Below, one piece after another: positions 54,235-63,794 of a DNA stretch of 64,000 nt (the first letter of the stretch is position 1; every line of letters starts with the position of its first letter). Under the pieces are notes generated by a model. It did not search any database. It was not told the DNA's origin and was given only the letters and a program-made list of their open reading frames with translations. Source of the DNA: Thermoguttaceae bacterium (GTDB lineage: Bacteria; Planctomycetota; Planctomycetia; Pirellulales; Thermoguttaceae). The stretch covers positions 120,412 through 184,411 of the forward strand of contig JAFRFG010000057.1 of the NCBI GenBank assembly GCA_017434455.1, in the 5' to 3' direction. The position numbers were made by a program, and so were the translations under genes.

Positions 54235-56409
54235 TTAGGGATGGTCGAACGTTAGGGTGAACGACTGTTCGGAGGTCTCATCGGCCAGGAGCGTGACGAC
54301 GGCGACCCGGCCCTGCTCTTCGATGGAGAGGGTGCCGCCTTCGGCTTTTTGGACAGAGAACCCCTCGGGGAGATAGAAACGCAGGGCCGTGGGGTACCCC
54401 CCCACGACGGAGGCCTTCCCGGTGAGAACGCCATTGGAATTGTCCCAGGCAAGCGCGTCGAGATCGACGGCCCCTTGGGTCAGATGACGGTCGGAGGAGA
54501 GAAACCAGGGGTGATCGCTCTTTGCATGGAGGGCGAAGAGCCGAACGGCGCGCGGCGGGACGGTGGTTTCCAAACGGCCGGTTAAGTCGTCGTGAAATTC
54601 CCCGGTCCAGAATTCCCGGGCGACAGCCCTCGTGTCGGCGGGCAGGCCCAACTCGGCGAAGTCGACACCGACCGGTTTTTCCTCGTCGTCCCAGTTGAAC
54701 AGGGCCACGACATCCCAGCTGCCGAAACTCTTGCCGACTTTAAGGTCCCAGACATCGAGCATTTCGAAGCGGGGATAGAGGTTGGTCGGGCGAATATCGG
54801 CCACGGGAAGGGTCTGCTGGATCAGGCGGATCTTCTCGGGCGTGAGGGTCGCTAATTTATCACCGGTGAACAGAAGCTGTCCGGGCAGAGAGACCACCAC
54901 CGCCGAGACACGCGCCTGCTCGATCGGAAGATCGCCGACCAAGAGGGTGTCGGGATCGGTATAGAAGACGATATTGTTGACGAAGACCTGGTTGACGGTT
55001 CGGGCCGCCTGACCGAGGACCCCCTCCCAATGGACCGGCTGATTGGCGCCGACAATATCGGCCCCGATCCGCGCGGCGTCCGCCCAGCGCGCCTCCGGAC
55101 CGGTGAGATGCCCCTGGCAGGCCAAAAAGACCCGATCCTCGCCGATCCCCTCTCGGAAGGCCGCGACCGTTCGCTCGAAGGGATTGGGGACCGTGGGGTC
55201 GTGGAAGCAGGCCCGCACGTCGGGGCGCTCGTACAGGTGCGCCATGTAGCTGATCGACGGCCCCGACATTCCGTCGATCTTAAAGAACTCGTATCCCCAC
55301 TGGCGCGAGGCGATACGGAAGATCTCCCGCAGGTGATCGAGCGCCTCGGGAACCGTCGGATCGAGCGACCAGCGGCCGTTCCAGGAGGAGATCGCGTTTC
55401 CCTCGGCGTCATGGAGGAACCAGTCTTTATGCTCCTGGTAGAACTGCTGATTCCCCGTGCCGTAGGGGGCCATCCAAAGCCCGGGACGAAAACCTAAAGC
55501 GCGGATATCGTCGGCGAGCTGTTTCATCCCCAGCGGGAACTGACGCTCGTTTGTCTCGAGATTCATATTCGAGAAGTGCGAGACGGGGAGTTGATCGGAA
55601 TTCCCCTGCCACGACTCGATCGACCAGAACTCCATCCCGAACGGCTGAAAATACTCCTTCCCCAAACGCGCCTCGGCGAGATTGTCCTCGGCGGTCGCCT
55701 TGTCGAAATAGGTATTCCACGACATCCAGCCGGTCGGCGCGCGGGGAACGCGCCGGCGATCGAGCGGGGCGTAGTAGGGGACCCACCGCGATTGGAAATA
55801 GTGCCGCTGGAGGGAAAAACGCCAGACGCTCGTGGCGGGATTGTCGACCGCGCCGCTGAAACTTAGGTGGTAGGTCTTCTTAGAGGTTCCTTCCTCGGTG
55901 ACAGTCCCCGGCATGGAATGAAGCCGGACATTACTGCCGAGGATCGCCAGGGCAAGGTCCTCTTCCGGAGCGAAGAGCGAGTCGTTCAGCGCCGAGTCGG
56001 CCTGTCCCCAGACGAAGGGAAGAACCCGTTCGCAGACAGGGGGAGTCGTTTTGCACGTCCAGGAGTTTTCGGGAAAGGTAACCGTTCCGTCGAAGGATAC
56101 CGTTCCGGGGAAGAATTGCCTGGTTCGATGCTCGACGCGCATCTCCAGACCGTCGCCCTCCGCCAAAAAGAGAATGTACAGCTGCGCGTCTCCCCGCGGG
56201 TCGACGATGGCCAGTCGATTGGCGACCCCGTCGCGGGCCGGAACGACGGTCCAGCCGCCGTTTTTGTCGGCGTCATAGGCGTCGACGTGAATCGTCCCGG
56301 TGATCGTGATCCCCTGGTCGGGGAAGGTCATCTGGAGTTGGTTCCCCCGGCCCAGTTCAACCAGCCAGGAACCGAAAATCAAGGCCGCCGCGCCAATGAT
56401 CGGGCTCAT
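54235..56409 (-). CDS. Glycoside hydrolase, clan GH-D (alpha-galactosidase-like)
   Basis: 724 residues. A beta-rich N-terminal part (1-230) precedes the (beta/alpha)8 catalytic domain that opens with PTGWMSWNTYF and has FRPGLWMAPYG, and the nucleophile D379 in GYEFFKIDGMSGP (family pattern 'K.D'). Later come RIGADIVGANQ with a probable acid/base Asp, and a C-terminal beta-sandwich. This layout fits clan GH-D families GH27/GH36, but the substrate is not certain. No clear signal peptide is seen; the N-terminus is hydrophobic (PIIGAAALIFGSWLVEL). GGAGAG lies six bases before the ATG. It follows parA by 17 bases and precedes the BON gene by 15. Confidence 0.78.
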   Translation of the reverse strand: MSPIIGAAALIFGSWLVELGRGNQLQMTFPDQGITITGTIHVDAYDADKNGGWTVVPARDGVANRLAIVDPRGDAQLYILFLAEGDGLEMRVEHRTRQFFPGTVSFDGTVTFPENSWTCKTTPPVCERVLPFVWGQADSALNDSLFAPEEDLALAILGSNVRLHSMPGTVTEEGTSKKTYHLSFSGAVDNPATSVWRFSLQRHYFQSRWVPYYAPLDRRRVPRAPTGWMSWNTYFDKATAEDNLAEARLGKEYFQPFGMEFWSIESWQGNSDQLPVSHFSNMNLETNERQFPLGMKQLADDIRALGFRPGLWMAPYGTGNQQFYQEHKDWFLHDAEGNAISSWNGRWSLDPTVPEALDHLREIFRIASRQWGYEFFKIDGMSGPSISYMAHLYERPDVRACFHDPTVPNPFERTVAAFREGIGEDRVFLACQGHLTGPEARWADAARIGADIVGANQPVHWEGVLGQAARTVNQVFVNNIVFYTDPDTLLVGDLPIEQARVSAVVVSLPGQLLFTGDKLATLTPEKIRLIQQTLPVADIRPTNLYPRFEMLDVWDLKVGKSFGSWDVVALFNWDDEEKPVGVDFAELGLPADTRAVAREFWTGEFHDDLTGRLETTVPPRAVRLFALHAKSDHPWFLSSDRHLTQGAVDLDALAWDNSNGVLTGKASVVGGYPTALRFYLPEGFSVQKAEGGTLSIEEQGRVAVVTLLADETSEQSFTLTFDHP

Positions 56410-56426
56410 CTGTAGCTCTCCGTGGT

Positions 56427-57383
56427 TTAATCGGACTCCATCTCCAGTTCATCGGGGGAGAGAATCCGCCTAGGGAGTCCGCCCGGGGACGATGAACCTT
56501 GGGAGTCGCCGTTTTGTTCGCCGCTTATGTTATTCCCTTGTGCCGGGGTATCTTGCTCGGCCGCGGGAGACTCGTCATCCTGCTCGTCGCCGCGGTCGCC
56601 GAAGATCTCTTCGGCCAAGGCGCAATAGTCGCGCGCGCCGTTGCTGCGCGGATCGTAGTCGAAGATCGATTCCCCGAAACTGGGTGCCTCGGCCAAACGG
56701 ATATTGCGGCGGATTTTGGAGTCGAACAGCCGCGCGCCGCGGCAGGCCGGGAACTGTTTATCCCCCCGCTTGGCGCTGAAGAACGCCTCGACGTTTTCGG
56801 TGATTTCGCGCGCCAGCATCGTTGTGCCGTCGTAGAGACAAAGCACGACTCCGGCGAGTTTCAACCGTGGATTGAGCCGCCGGGCGACCATCTCGATCGT
56901 CTGAATCAGTTTGCTGAGCCCGTGCAGCGCCAGATAATGCGGCTGAAGCGGGATAAGGACCTCTTGGACGCAGGTCAGAGCGTTGAAGGTCAAAACCCCC
57001 AGGGACGGGGGACAGTCGATGATCAGGTAGTCGAAATTTTCGGTCTCGGGGAACATCTGATCCCGCAGATTGAACTCACGGCCCGCCACGCCGCTGAGCT
57101 CCATTTCGGCACCGGCTAAATCGAGGTTGGAGGGGACGACCCAGAGGTGGTCGCTGACCTGTTTTTTAACCTCGGCGATCGGCATCCCCTCCACCAGGAC
57201 ATCGTGAACCGAGGGATCGTCGGGAAGGACCTCGACCCCGAGGTGGAGGGAGGCGTGCGCCTGGGGATCGAGGTCGATGAGGAGGACATTCTTTCCCGCC
57301 GAGGCGAGCGCCGCCGCCAGGTTCACCGCCGTCGTCGTCTTCCCCACTCCCCCCTTTTGATTCATTACCGCAATTGATCGCAT
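56427..57383 (-). CDS. parA: ParA/Soj-type partition ATPase
   Basis: 318 residues from the ATG at 57383 (a GAGG site 9 bases upstream; a TTG two codons earlier is less likely). The deviant Walker A is KGGVGKTT (10-17), then VLLIDLDPQAH, and DYLIIDCPPSLG for Walker B. This is the chromosomal Soj-type without an N-terminal HTH. The C-terminal 50 residues are acidic, Gly/Ser/Asp-rich. ParA with ParB segregates chromosome origins, but no parB gene and no parS site were seen in the window. It heads a leftward operon with the glycosidase, BON and DUF58 genes. Confidence 0.88.
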   Translation of the reverse strand: MRSIAVMNQKGGVGKTTTAVNLAAALASAGKNVLLIDLDPQAHASLHLGVEVLPDDPSVHDVLVEGMPIAEVKKQVSDHLWVVPSNLDLAGAEMELSGVAGREFNLRDQMFPETENFDYLIIDCPPSLGVLTFNALTCVQEVLIPLQPHYLALHGLSKLIQTIEMVARRLNPRLKLAGVVLCLYDGTTMLAREITENVEAFFSAKRGDKQFPACRGARLFDSKIRRNIRLAEAPSFGESIFDYDPRSNGARDYCALAEEIFGDRGDEQDDESPAAEQDTPAQGNNISGEQNGDSQGSSSPGGLPRRILSPDELEMESD

Positions 57384-57463
57384 GATCAAAAACCTCTTTC
57401 CCTTTTTTCGAGCGCGGCTTCCGGCCGGCGTTCTCCCTCACGCTCACGCCGAGGCGTTTCCCC

Positions 57464-57492
57464 ATTTTATCTTCTGTTTTTCGATGATTCAA
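57464..57492 (-). promoter_or_regulatory. Promoter of the parA operon
   Basis: Minus strand: TTGAAT (57492-57487), 17-base spacer, TAAAAT (57469-57464), about 80 bases before the parA start. Confidence 0.7.
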
Positions 57493-57576
57493 CACCAGTC
57501 CCCGCGGTTCTTTCGGCGGCAAGGCGATCCTGAGAGCGTTTTTTGCCCCCCGGATTTTTTTGCTCCCTAGGTCCTG

Positions 57577-57603
57577 TTGTCTTTACTTCCTTTGCCTTAT
57601 AAT
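57577..57603 (+). promoter_or_regulatory. Putative promoter of rhaB
   Basis: TTGTCT (57577-57582), 15-base spacer, TATAAT (57598-57603). The -10 is perfect and the spacing short. Confidence 0.45.
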
Positions 57604-57683
57604 GGCTGGGTAAATTTTGAGGCCGCGGCCGGTGTTACCGGTTCTGTGACCCGAACCACTCGAACCACTTTCGGAGCAGGCGA

Positions 57684-59180
57684 ATGGCAAAGACCTCTTA
57701 TCTCGCGGTTGATATGGGTGCGTCCAGCGGACGACACATCCTCGGTCAGTTTGACGGTGAGCGGATTGAACTGGAAGAAATCTACCGCTATGTTAACGGC
57801 CCCATCGAGATGAACGATGGCTATTATTGGGATTTCCCCGGACTGTGGGCCGATGTCCGCAAGGGCCTCATGGCGGCCGCGCAGCGCTGCGGCGACACCA
57901 TTAAAAGTGTCGGGGTCGATACTTGGGGGGTCGATTACGCCTATCTCGACAAGAACGGGCAGGTCCTCGCCAATCCCCACTGTTACCGTGACCCACGGAC
58001 CGACGGGGCGATGGAGCGTGCCTTCGAGACGGTCCCTCGCGAGGAGATCTTCGAGCACACGGGGCTGCAGTTTATCCAGATCAACTCCCTCTACCAGCTC
58101 CTGGCCGATCGCTGGGCCGGTTCGGTTCCGCTGGCGAACGCCGATCGCTTCATGATGATCCCGGACCTCTTCCACTGGCTCTTGTCCGGGGAGGCCAGCA
58201 ATGAGTTCACCGACTCCACGACGACCCAGATCTATGACCCGCGCAAGGGCCAGTGGGCCTATGAGCTCCTGAAGAAGTTCGACCTTCCGACCGACATCTT
58301 CAAACCGGTCTCGCAGCCGGGGACGGTGCTGGGCGGCCTTCGCCCCTCGCTGGTGAAAGAGTCGGGGCTTGCCTCGGCGAAGGTGGTCCTTCCGGGGTCG
58401 CACGATACCGCCAGTGCCGTGATGGCCGTGCCGACCGCCAGTGCGTCGGGGACGGCTGACTGGGCTTATATCAGCTTGGGAACCTGGGCGCTGATGGGGA
58501 TCGAATCGTCTGTCCCGGTGGTCAACGACGTGGTCTCCGCCTTCAACTTCACCAACGAGGGAGGGGTTGGGGGAACCACCCGCATCCTTAAAAACATCTG
58601 CGGGATGTGGCTTCTTCAGGAATGCCGCCGCGTCTGGAATCAGCAGGGGAAGGGGTATGACTGGGAGGATATGAACCACCTGACCGACAGTGCCGTCCCG
58701 CTGCGCTCGTTCATCAATCCCGACGCCCGCGATTTCCTCACTCCGACCGATATGCCCGAGGCGATCCGCGCCTACGCCGCCCGCACCGGTCAGCCGGTCC
58801 CCGATGACGACGGGGCGATTCTTCGCGCCGCGCTCGATTCTCTGGCGATGAAATTCCGTCAGGTCAAGACGATGTGCGAGAAGATCTCCGGCCAGACGAT
58901 CAATACCATTCATATCGTCGGCGGCGGTATCCGCAATAAGCATCTCTGCCAGGCCGCGGCCGACGCCGCCGGCTGCTGCGTCGTGACCGGTCCGATCGAG
59001 GCGACCGCGCTGGGGAATCTCCTGGTACAGGTGATCGCCTCCGGCGAACTTAGCTCGATGAGCGACGCCCGCGCCGTGGTTCGCGCCAGCTTCGCCGGCG
59101 AGATGACCACCTACTATCCGCACGATACACAGCGGTGGGACGACGCTTACGAGCGTTTCCTCTCCTGCTTTGAGCTGTAG
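57684..59180 (+). CDS. rhaB: Rhamnulokinase (FGGY family)
   Basis: 498 residues. FGGY kinases phosphorylate sugars; this one aligns with RhaB, which makes L-rhamnulose-1-phosphate. Motifs: VDMGASSGRHILG (phosphate loop), GVDTWGVDY, YRDPRT, FIQINSLYQL, the catalytic D241 in GSHDTASAV, ISLGTWALMG, and HIVGGGIRNKHLCQ for the adenine site. GGAG lies 7 bases before the ATG. No rhamnose isomerase or aldolase gene is in the window, although DHAP-forming steps are covered by other genes here. Other methylpentuloses (fuculose) are possible substrates. Confidence 0.88.
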   Translation: MAKTSYLAVDMGASSGRHILGQFDGERIELEEIYRYVNGPIEMNDGYYWDFPGLWADVRKGLMAAAQRCGDTIKSVGVDTWGVDYAYLDKNGQVLANPHCYRDPRTDGAMERAFETVPREEIFEHTGLQFIQINSLYQLLADRWAGSVPLANADRFMMIPDLFHWLLSGEASNEFTDSTTTQIYDPRKGQWAYELLKKFDLPTDIFKPVSQPGTVLGGLRPSLVKESGLASAKVVLPGSHDTASAVMAVPTASASGTADWAYISLGTWALMGIESSVPVVNDVVSAFNFTNEGGVGGTTRILKNICGMWLLQECRRVWNQQGKGYDWEDMNHLTDSAVPLRSFINPDARDFLTPTDMPEAIRAYAARTGQPVPDDDGAILRAALDSLAMKFRQVKTMCEKISGQTINTIHIVGGGIRNKHLCQAAADAAGCCVVTGPIEATALGNLLVQVIASGELSSMSDARAVVRASFAGEMTTYYPHDTQRWDDAYERFLSCFEL

Positions 59181-59287
59181 GCTGTAACTGTGCTGTAAGA
59201 ACAGTTAACGCGCGAGGACGGTTCCTCACGCGGGGAAGAAATGTTTGTTTGATTCTGAACAACCTTTATGGAAAGCGTGATTGATCG

Positions 59288-60901
59288 ATGACCAAACATA
59301 TCTTTGTAACAGGCGGTGTTGTCAGTTCCCTGGGCAAGGGCTTGACGAGTGCTTCGATCGGTATGCTTCTGGAGAGCCGTGGTCTTTCGGTTCGTATGCA
59401 GAAGCTCGATCCGTATCTGAACGTCAACCTCGGGATGATGAGTCCCGCCCAGCACGGCGAGGTCTATGTTCTCGATGACGGAAGTGAGACGGACCTTGAC
59501 CTGGGCCATTACGAACGTTTCACTCAAAGTCGTCTGACGCGCGACAGCAGCTGGACGACGGGCAAGATCTATTCCAAACTCCTCAAGAAGGAAAGCCAAG
59601 GGGCCTACTTCGGCCAGACGGTCCAGGTGATCCCCCACGTGACCAATGAAATTAAGGAGTGTATCCGTCGGCTGGCCAGCGACGATACCGACGTGGTCAT
59701 CACCGAAATCGGCGGGACGGTCGGCGATATCGAGTCGCTCCCCTTCCTCGAGGCGATTCGCCAGTTCTCGCTGGAGGTTGGCAAAGAGAATTGTCTCTAT
59801 ATCCACCTGACGCTGGTCCCCTACCTGAAGGCGGCCCGTGAACTGAAGACCAAGCCGACTCAGCACAGTGTCGGCAACCTCCGGCAAATCGGTATCCAGC
59901 CCGACTTTGTGGTCTGCCGAACCGAGCAGACCCTCTCGGAAGACGACGCCCGAAAGATCGCGCTGTTCTGCAATGTCCCGTTCGAGTGCGTGATCGAGGA
60001 GCGCGACGCTCAAAGCTCGATCTACGAAGTCCCGATGACGCTGTTGGAGCATCGGCTCGACTCGCTCATCGTCCAGAAGCTGGGTCTTAAGTGCAATCAG
60101 GCCGATCTGACCGAGTGGCAGGAGATCCTCAATCGGCTGCGCAATCCCAGTCAGGAAGTGACGATCGCGGTCGTCGGCAACTATACCCGTCTCAAGGACG
60201 CCTATAAATCGATCTACGAGGCGCTCGATCACGGCGGGGTCGCCAATCACGCGCAGGTTCGCTTCCGCCGGATCCAGTCCGATTCGATCGACCGAGAGGA
60301 TGTCCAGCGCACCTTGGAAGGGGCCGACGGCATCTTGGTCGCCGGCGGCTTCGGGGAAGATGGAATCGAAGGGCTTATCAGCGCGGTCAAGATTGCCCGT
60401 GAACGTCAGATCCCGTTCCTGGGGATCTGCCTTGGGATGCAGTGCGCCGCGATCGAGTACGCCCGCAATGTCCTGAATATGCCCGAGGTCGGCTCCACCG
60501 AGTTCGACCGCCACTGCGAGACGCCGCTGGTCTGCCTGATGGACGAAGAGCGCAAGGCCGCCGGCGAGGAAGTGACCCGTCTGGGGAGCAAGCCGACGGT
60601 CCTCATCCCGGGGACGAAGATCGCCGGGATCTACGGCGCTACTGATATCGCCGAGCGCTATCGTCATCGGTATGAACTGAACAACGCCTACCGCGAACAG
60701 CTCGAAAACGGCGGGATGGTGGTCGCCGCGACCAACGCCGACGGCAAGCTGATCGAGGCCCTGGAGCTTCCCTCTCACCCGTGGTTCATCGCGGTGCAGT
60801 ATCATCCGCAGTTCAAGTCCCGCCCGGTCGCTCCGCACCCGCTCTTCGTCGATTTTATCAAAGCCGCGTTGGCGCAGTCCGACGGAGCGAAAAGAGGATA
60901 A
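59288..60901 (+). CDS. pyrG: CTP synthase
   Basis: PyrG makes CTP from UTP, ATP and glutamine. The 537-residue protein has the synthetase domain ([10 protein letters not shown] at 9-18, [38 protein letters not shown]) and the C-terminal glutaminase domain with nucleophile C381 in GICLGMQCA and QYHPQF. One oddity: the nearly invariant loop 'NVDPGTM' reads NVNLGMM (three changes). The ribosome site at the ATG is poor. A glycosyltransferase gene follows after only 7 bases, which fits CTP/sugar-nucleotide demand in surface glycan synthesis. Confidence 0.96.
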   Translation: MTKHIFVTGGVVSSLGKGLTSASIGMLLESRGLSVRMQKLDPYLNVNLGMMSPAQHGEVYVLDDGSETDLDLGHYERFTQSRLTRDSSWTTGKIYSKLLKKESQGAYFGQTVQVIPHVTNEIKECIRRLASDDTDVVITEIGGTVGDIESLPFLEAIRQFSLEVGKENCLYIHLTLVPYLKAARELKTKPTQHSVGNLRQIGIQPDFVVCRTEQTLSEDDARKIALFCNVPFECVIEERDAQSSIYEVPMTLLEHRLDSLIVQKLGLKCNQADLTEWQEILNRLRNPSQEVTIAVVGNYTRLKDAYKSIYEALDHGGVANHAQVRFRRIQSDSIDREDVQRTLEGADGILVAGGFGEDGIEGLISAVKIARERQIPFLGICLGMQCAAIEYARNVLNMPEVGSTEFDRHCETPLVCLMDEERKAAGEEVTRLGSKPTVLIPGTKIAGIYGATDIAERYRHRYELNNAYREQLENGGMVVAATNADGKLIEALELPSHPWFIAVQYHPQFKSRPVAPHPLFVDFIKAALAQSDGAKRG

Positions 60902-60908
60902 GTCCCCT

Positions 60909-61853
60909 ATGGCGACCCCCAAGCCGGAAATCTCTGTGGTTGTCCCCGAGTATATGGGGAAAACCGTCCTGCGAGCTCTGGCTCGGAGGGTCCATGACGC
61001 ATTGGCGCCGATTGCGGTGAGCTACGAGTTGATTTTTGTCAACGACGCCAGTCCCGACGGCGCCTGGGATGAGATCGCGGCGCTGTGCCGCGATGATCCC
61101 GCGGTTGTCGGAGTGAATCTCTCCCGGAACTTTGGTCAGCATTACGCGATCACGGCGGGGCTGACCAAAGCCCGGGGGGATTGGGTGGTCGTGATGGACT
61201 GCGATCTTCAGGATGTTCCCGAAGAGATACCCAAGCTCTACGCGAAAGCGCGTGAGGGGTTCGATGTCGTTTTGGCCCGTCGGGTCAATCGGCAGGATTC
61301 CTTCGTTAAACGAGTGCAGTCCAAGGCGTTCTACGCGCTGTTTGGCTATCTGACCGACACGAAAATGGACGCCGCTACCGCCAACTTCGGCATCTTCCGC
61401 CGAAAGGTGATAGAAGCGGTTCTCCAGATGGGGGATTCCATTCGCTGTTTTCCGCTGATGATCCGCTGGGTCGGTTTTCGCCAGACGGCGATTCCGGTCG
61501 TCCACGCGGCGCGGCCGGAGGGGAAATCGTCGTACTCGTTGGTGAAACTCCTCCGGCTGGCCTCCGATAATATCATTACCTTCTCGAACAAGCCGCTGAA
61601 GATGATGACTTTATTGGGGGCGGGGATCGCGGCTGTCTCGGTGGCGGTGATGGCGGTCTATCTTGTTTTGGCTCTCATGGGGGAGATTAAAGTGGCCGGT
61701 TACGCCAGTTTGATCCTCTCGATCTGGTTTGTCTGCGGTGCGCTGATGACGATGCTCGGCGTGGTCGGGGTCTATCTGGGGAAGGTGTTCAATCAGACGA
61801 AAGGGCGGCCGAAGTTTATTATTTCCGAGGTGATCGGGTGCGAAGAAGAGTAA
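60909..61853 (+). CDS. Family 2 glycosyltransferase (DPM1/GtrB-like)
   Basis: 314 residues: GT-A fold with SVVVPEYM, FVNDASPDG, SRNFGQH and the metal-binding DCD (97-99) in VVMDCDLQD, then two C-terminal membrane helices (TLLGAGIAAVSVAVMAVYLVLA, LILSIWFVCGALMTMLGVVGVYLG). This layout is that of transferases that load a sugar onto polyprenyl phosphate (GtrB, DPM1, ArnC-like). It sits between pyrG and the aminotransferase, so it may transfer an amino-deoxysugar or a carrier sugar for a surface polysaccharide. Confidence 0.88.
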   Translation: MATPKPEISVVVPEYMGKTVLRALARRVHDALAPIAVSYELIFVNDASPDGAWDEIAALCRDDPAVVGVNLSRNFGQHYAITAGLTKARGDWVVVMDCDLQDVPEEIPKLYAKAREGFDVVLARRVNRQDSFVKRVQSKAFYALFGYLTDTKMDAATANFGIFRRKVIEAVLQMGDSIRCFPLMIRWVGFRQTAIPVVHAARPEGKSSYSLVKLLRLASDNIITFSNKPLKMMTLLGAGIAAVSVAVMAVYLVLALMGEIKVAGYASLILSIWFVCGALMTMLGVVGVYLGKVFNQTKGRPKFIISEVIGCEEE

Positions 61854-61907
61854 TCTCCCCCCCGATTTTTCGATTGCGGCCGCGTTGTTTTTCAGGACCG
61901 TTGATCT

Positions 61908-63047
61908 ATGGAAAAGATTCCCTTTAACAAACCGTTTATCATCGGCAAAGAGCTCTATAACATCGCTCAGGCGGTCAGTAATGGGCATCTCTCCGGTGAT
62001 GGTCCCTTCACCAAACAATGCCATCAGTGGATCGAGGAACACTTTGGCGCCAAGAAGGCGCTCCTGACTCATTCCTGTACCGCGGCGCTGGAGATGGCGG
62101 CGATCCTTTGCGATATCGCCCCCGGCGATGAATTCATCGTTCCGTCGTACACCTTCGTCTCGACCGTCAACGCCTTTGTTTTGCGCGGCGGTGTCCCCAT
62201 TTTTGTCGATATCCGTCCCGACACGCTCAATATCGACGAGCGCCTCATTGAACAGGCGATTACCCCCAAGACGAAGGCGATCGTTCCGGTTCATTACGCC
62301 GGTGTCGCCTGTGAGATGGAGACGATTTGCCAGATCGCCGCGCGTCACGGCTTGCCGGTGGTCGAGGATGCCGCACAGGGAGTCTGTGCCTCCTACCGTG
62401 ACAGGGCGCTGGGAACGATCGGATCGATGGGGTGCTATAGTTTCCACGAGACAAAGAACTTTATCTCCGGCGAGGGGGGGGCGCTGATCATCAACGATGA
62501 GAAGTTCATGGATCGGGCTGAGATTATCCGTGAGAAGGGAACGAACCGCAGTCAGTTCTTCCGTGGTCAGGTCGATAAGTACACCTGGGTCGATATCGGA
62601 TCCAGCTACCTTCCCTCCGAGATGATCGCGGCGTTCCTTTACGCGCAGCTCGACGACTCCGATAAAATCAACCGCCGCCGTCTGGATATTTGGAACGGTT
62701 ACCATCATTGCTTGGAAGCGCTCGAGGCCAAGGGGGTTCTTCGGCGGCCGATAGTCGGCAAAGCCAGCAGGCACAACGCCCATATGTACTACATCCTCCT
62801 CGAGTCGCTCGAGGTTCGGACACGGCTGATCGATTACCTTAAAGAGAATAACGTCTATCCTGTTTTCCACTACGTCCCGCTGCACAATTCCCCGATGGGG
62901 ATCAAACTCTCCGGCGGAAAGCCCGTGGTTCTGCCGGTGACCGAGGATATCGCCGACCGCCTCTTGCGTCTCCCTTGCTACTACGAACTTGAGGATGAAC
63001 AGGTGAATTTCATTTGCCAGCTCATCGAGCGGTTCTTTGGCGTGTAG
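61908..63047 (+). CDS. wecE: dTDP-4-amino-4,6-dideoxygalactose transaminase
   Basis: 379 residues, nearly collinear with E. coli WecE/RffA (376), which adds an amino group to dTDP-4-keto-6-deoxyglucose. Shared segments: PFNKPFI, SGDGPFTKQCHQW, PSYTFVSTVNAFVLRGG, DAAQGVCASY, the PLP lysine K183 in SFHETKN, REKGTNRSQFFRGQVDKYTW and NAHMYYI. Similarity is far above that of generic DegT aminotransferases, so the product call is fairly specific. It lies 54 bases after the glycosyltransferase gene and 33 before the acetyltransferase gene. rmlA/rmlB must be elsewhere. Confidence 0.92.
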   Translation: MEKIPFNKPFIIGKELYNIAQAVSNGHLSGDGPFTKQCHQWIEEHFGAKKALLTHSCTAALEMAAILCDIAPGDEFIVPSYTFVSTVNAFVLRGGVPIFVDIRPDTLNIDERLIEQAITPKTKAIVPVHYAGVACEMETICQIAARHGLPVVEDAAQGVCASYRDRALGTIGSMGCYSFHETKNFISGEGGALIINDEKFMDRAEIIREKGTNRSQFFRGQVDKYTWVDIGSSYLPSEMIAAFLYAQLDDSDKINRRRLDIWNGYHHCLEALEAKGVLRRPIVGKASRHNAHMYYILLESLEVRTRLIDYLKENNVYPVFHYVPLHNSPMGIKLSGGKPVVLPVTEDIADRLLRLPCYYELEDEQVNFICQLIERFFGV

Positions 63048-63080
63048 AAGCCCCTTCCTATCCTAGGAGGAAAAAAGACG

Positions 63081-63794
63081 ATGAACTATCGTGAATTGCC
63101 TTGGGACAGCGCGTTTTTCGGCCTTCCGGTCGCGTCGATGGATATCGATGAGCGTGATACGCCCGAGGCGGTTCAGCAGGTGATCGACAAAAGCACCGCG
63201 AGGCTGATCTACGCTTTTCTCTCCCCTGAGATCCAGACCCGCTTTGAGGGGATACTCCAAAAGTTCGGGGCACTGTATGACGAGAAGGTCTTTTACGAAA
63301 AGACCCTGACCAGCCCCGCGCCGAAGCCGGTTCTCCCCGAGGGATTCTCCTCCGGGATGGTCGACCAGCCGTTTCCCGAACTCTACGCACTGGCGAGGGC
63401 CAGCTCCTGGGATTCCCGCTTTGCCAAAGATCCGCGCCTCGCCCCCAAAGTCGGGGAACTCTATGATCTGTGGATTGAAAAGGGATTCACCCCTCCAGAC
63501 CAGGGTATTGTGGGGATCTTTGATGACAAAACCGGCCACATTCTATGTGCTTTGATGAGTTTCAAAATCAAGGATATCGTCGGGACGATTGAGTTATTTG
63601 CTGTCGATTCACGTTATCGACGCAGAGGCCTAGGACGTGCTCTACTGGAGGTATTTGATAATCTCCTTTCCCAGCGATCTATTAACCGCGCCACTGTGGT
63701 CACTCAAAAGACTAACTTTGGCGCTTGTCGTGCCTACGAATCGGTGGGGTATTCTGTCAGGTGTGTGAGGGACGTGTGGCATCTGTATAAGTAA
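63081..63794 (+). CDS. GNAT N-acetyltransferase, WecD-like
   Basis: 237 residues. The N-terminal segment LPWDSAFFGLPVASM and the C-terminal GNAT domain (about 135-237; GTIELFAVDSRYRRRGLGRALL for acetyl-CoA, then RATVVTQKTNFGACRAYESVGY) resemble WecD/RffC, which acetylates dTDP-fucosamine after WecE. Order and gap (33 bases after wecE, AGGAGG-rich site upstream of the ATG) support a wecE-wecD unit. From about 63540 the base composition falls from roughly two-thirds G+C to about half, inside the gene, while the protein stays in frame and looks normal. This suggests a mosaic gene or a join. Confidence 0.8.
   Translation: MNYRELPWDSAFFGLPVASMDIDERDTPEAVQQVIDKSTARLIYAFLSPEIQTRFEGILQKFGALYDEKVFYEKTLTSPAPKPVLPEGFSSGMVDQPFPELYALARASSWDSRFAKDPRLAPKVGELYDLWIEKGFTPPDQGIVGIFDDKTGHILCALMSFKIKDIVGTIELFAVDSRYRRRGLGRALLEVFDNLLSQRSINRATVVTQKTNFGACRAYESVGYSVRCVRDVWHLYK

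Larger units (their letters stand above)
57384..57683. other. Divergent intergenic region parA/rhaB
   Basis: 300 bases with a strong leftward parA promoter (57464-57492) and a weaker rightward rhaB promoter (57577-57603). No open frame with a good start and no RNA gene was recognised between them. Confidence 0.5.

Noticed and set aside
56427..57683. Replication-origin or parS region next to parA
   Set aside because: No parB, gidA/mnmG, dnaA, DnaA-box cluster or TGTTTCACGTGAAACA-like site was seen.
59147..60922. A 591-codon minus-strand frame
   Set aside because: It is antisense to pyrG, which is unmistakable.
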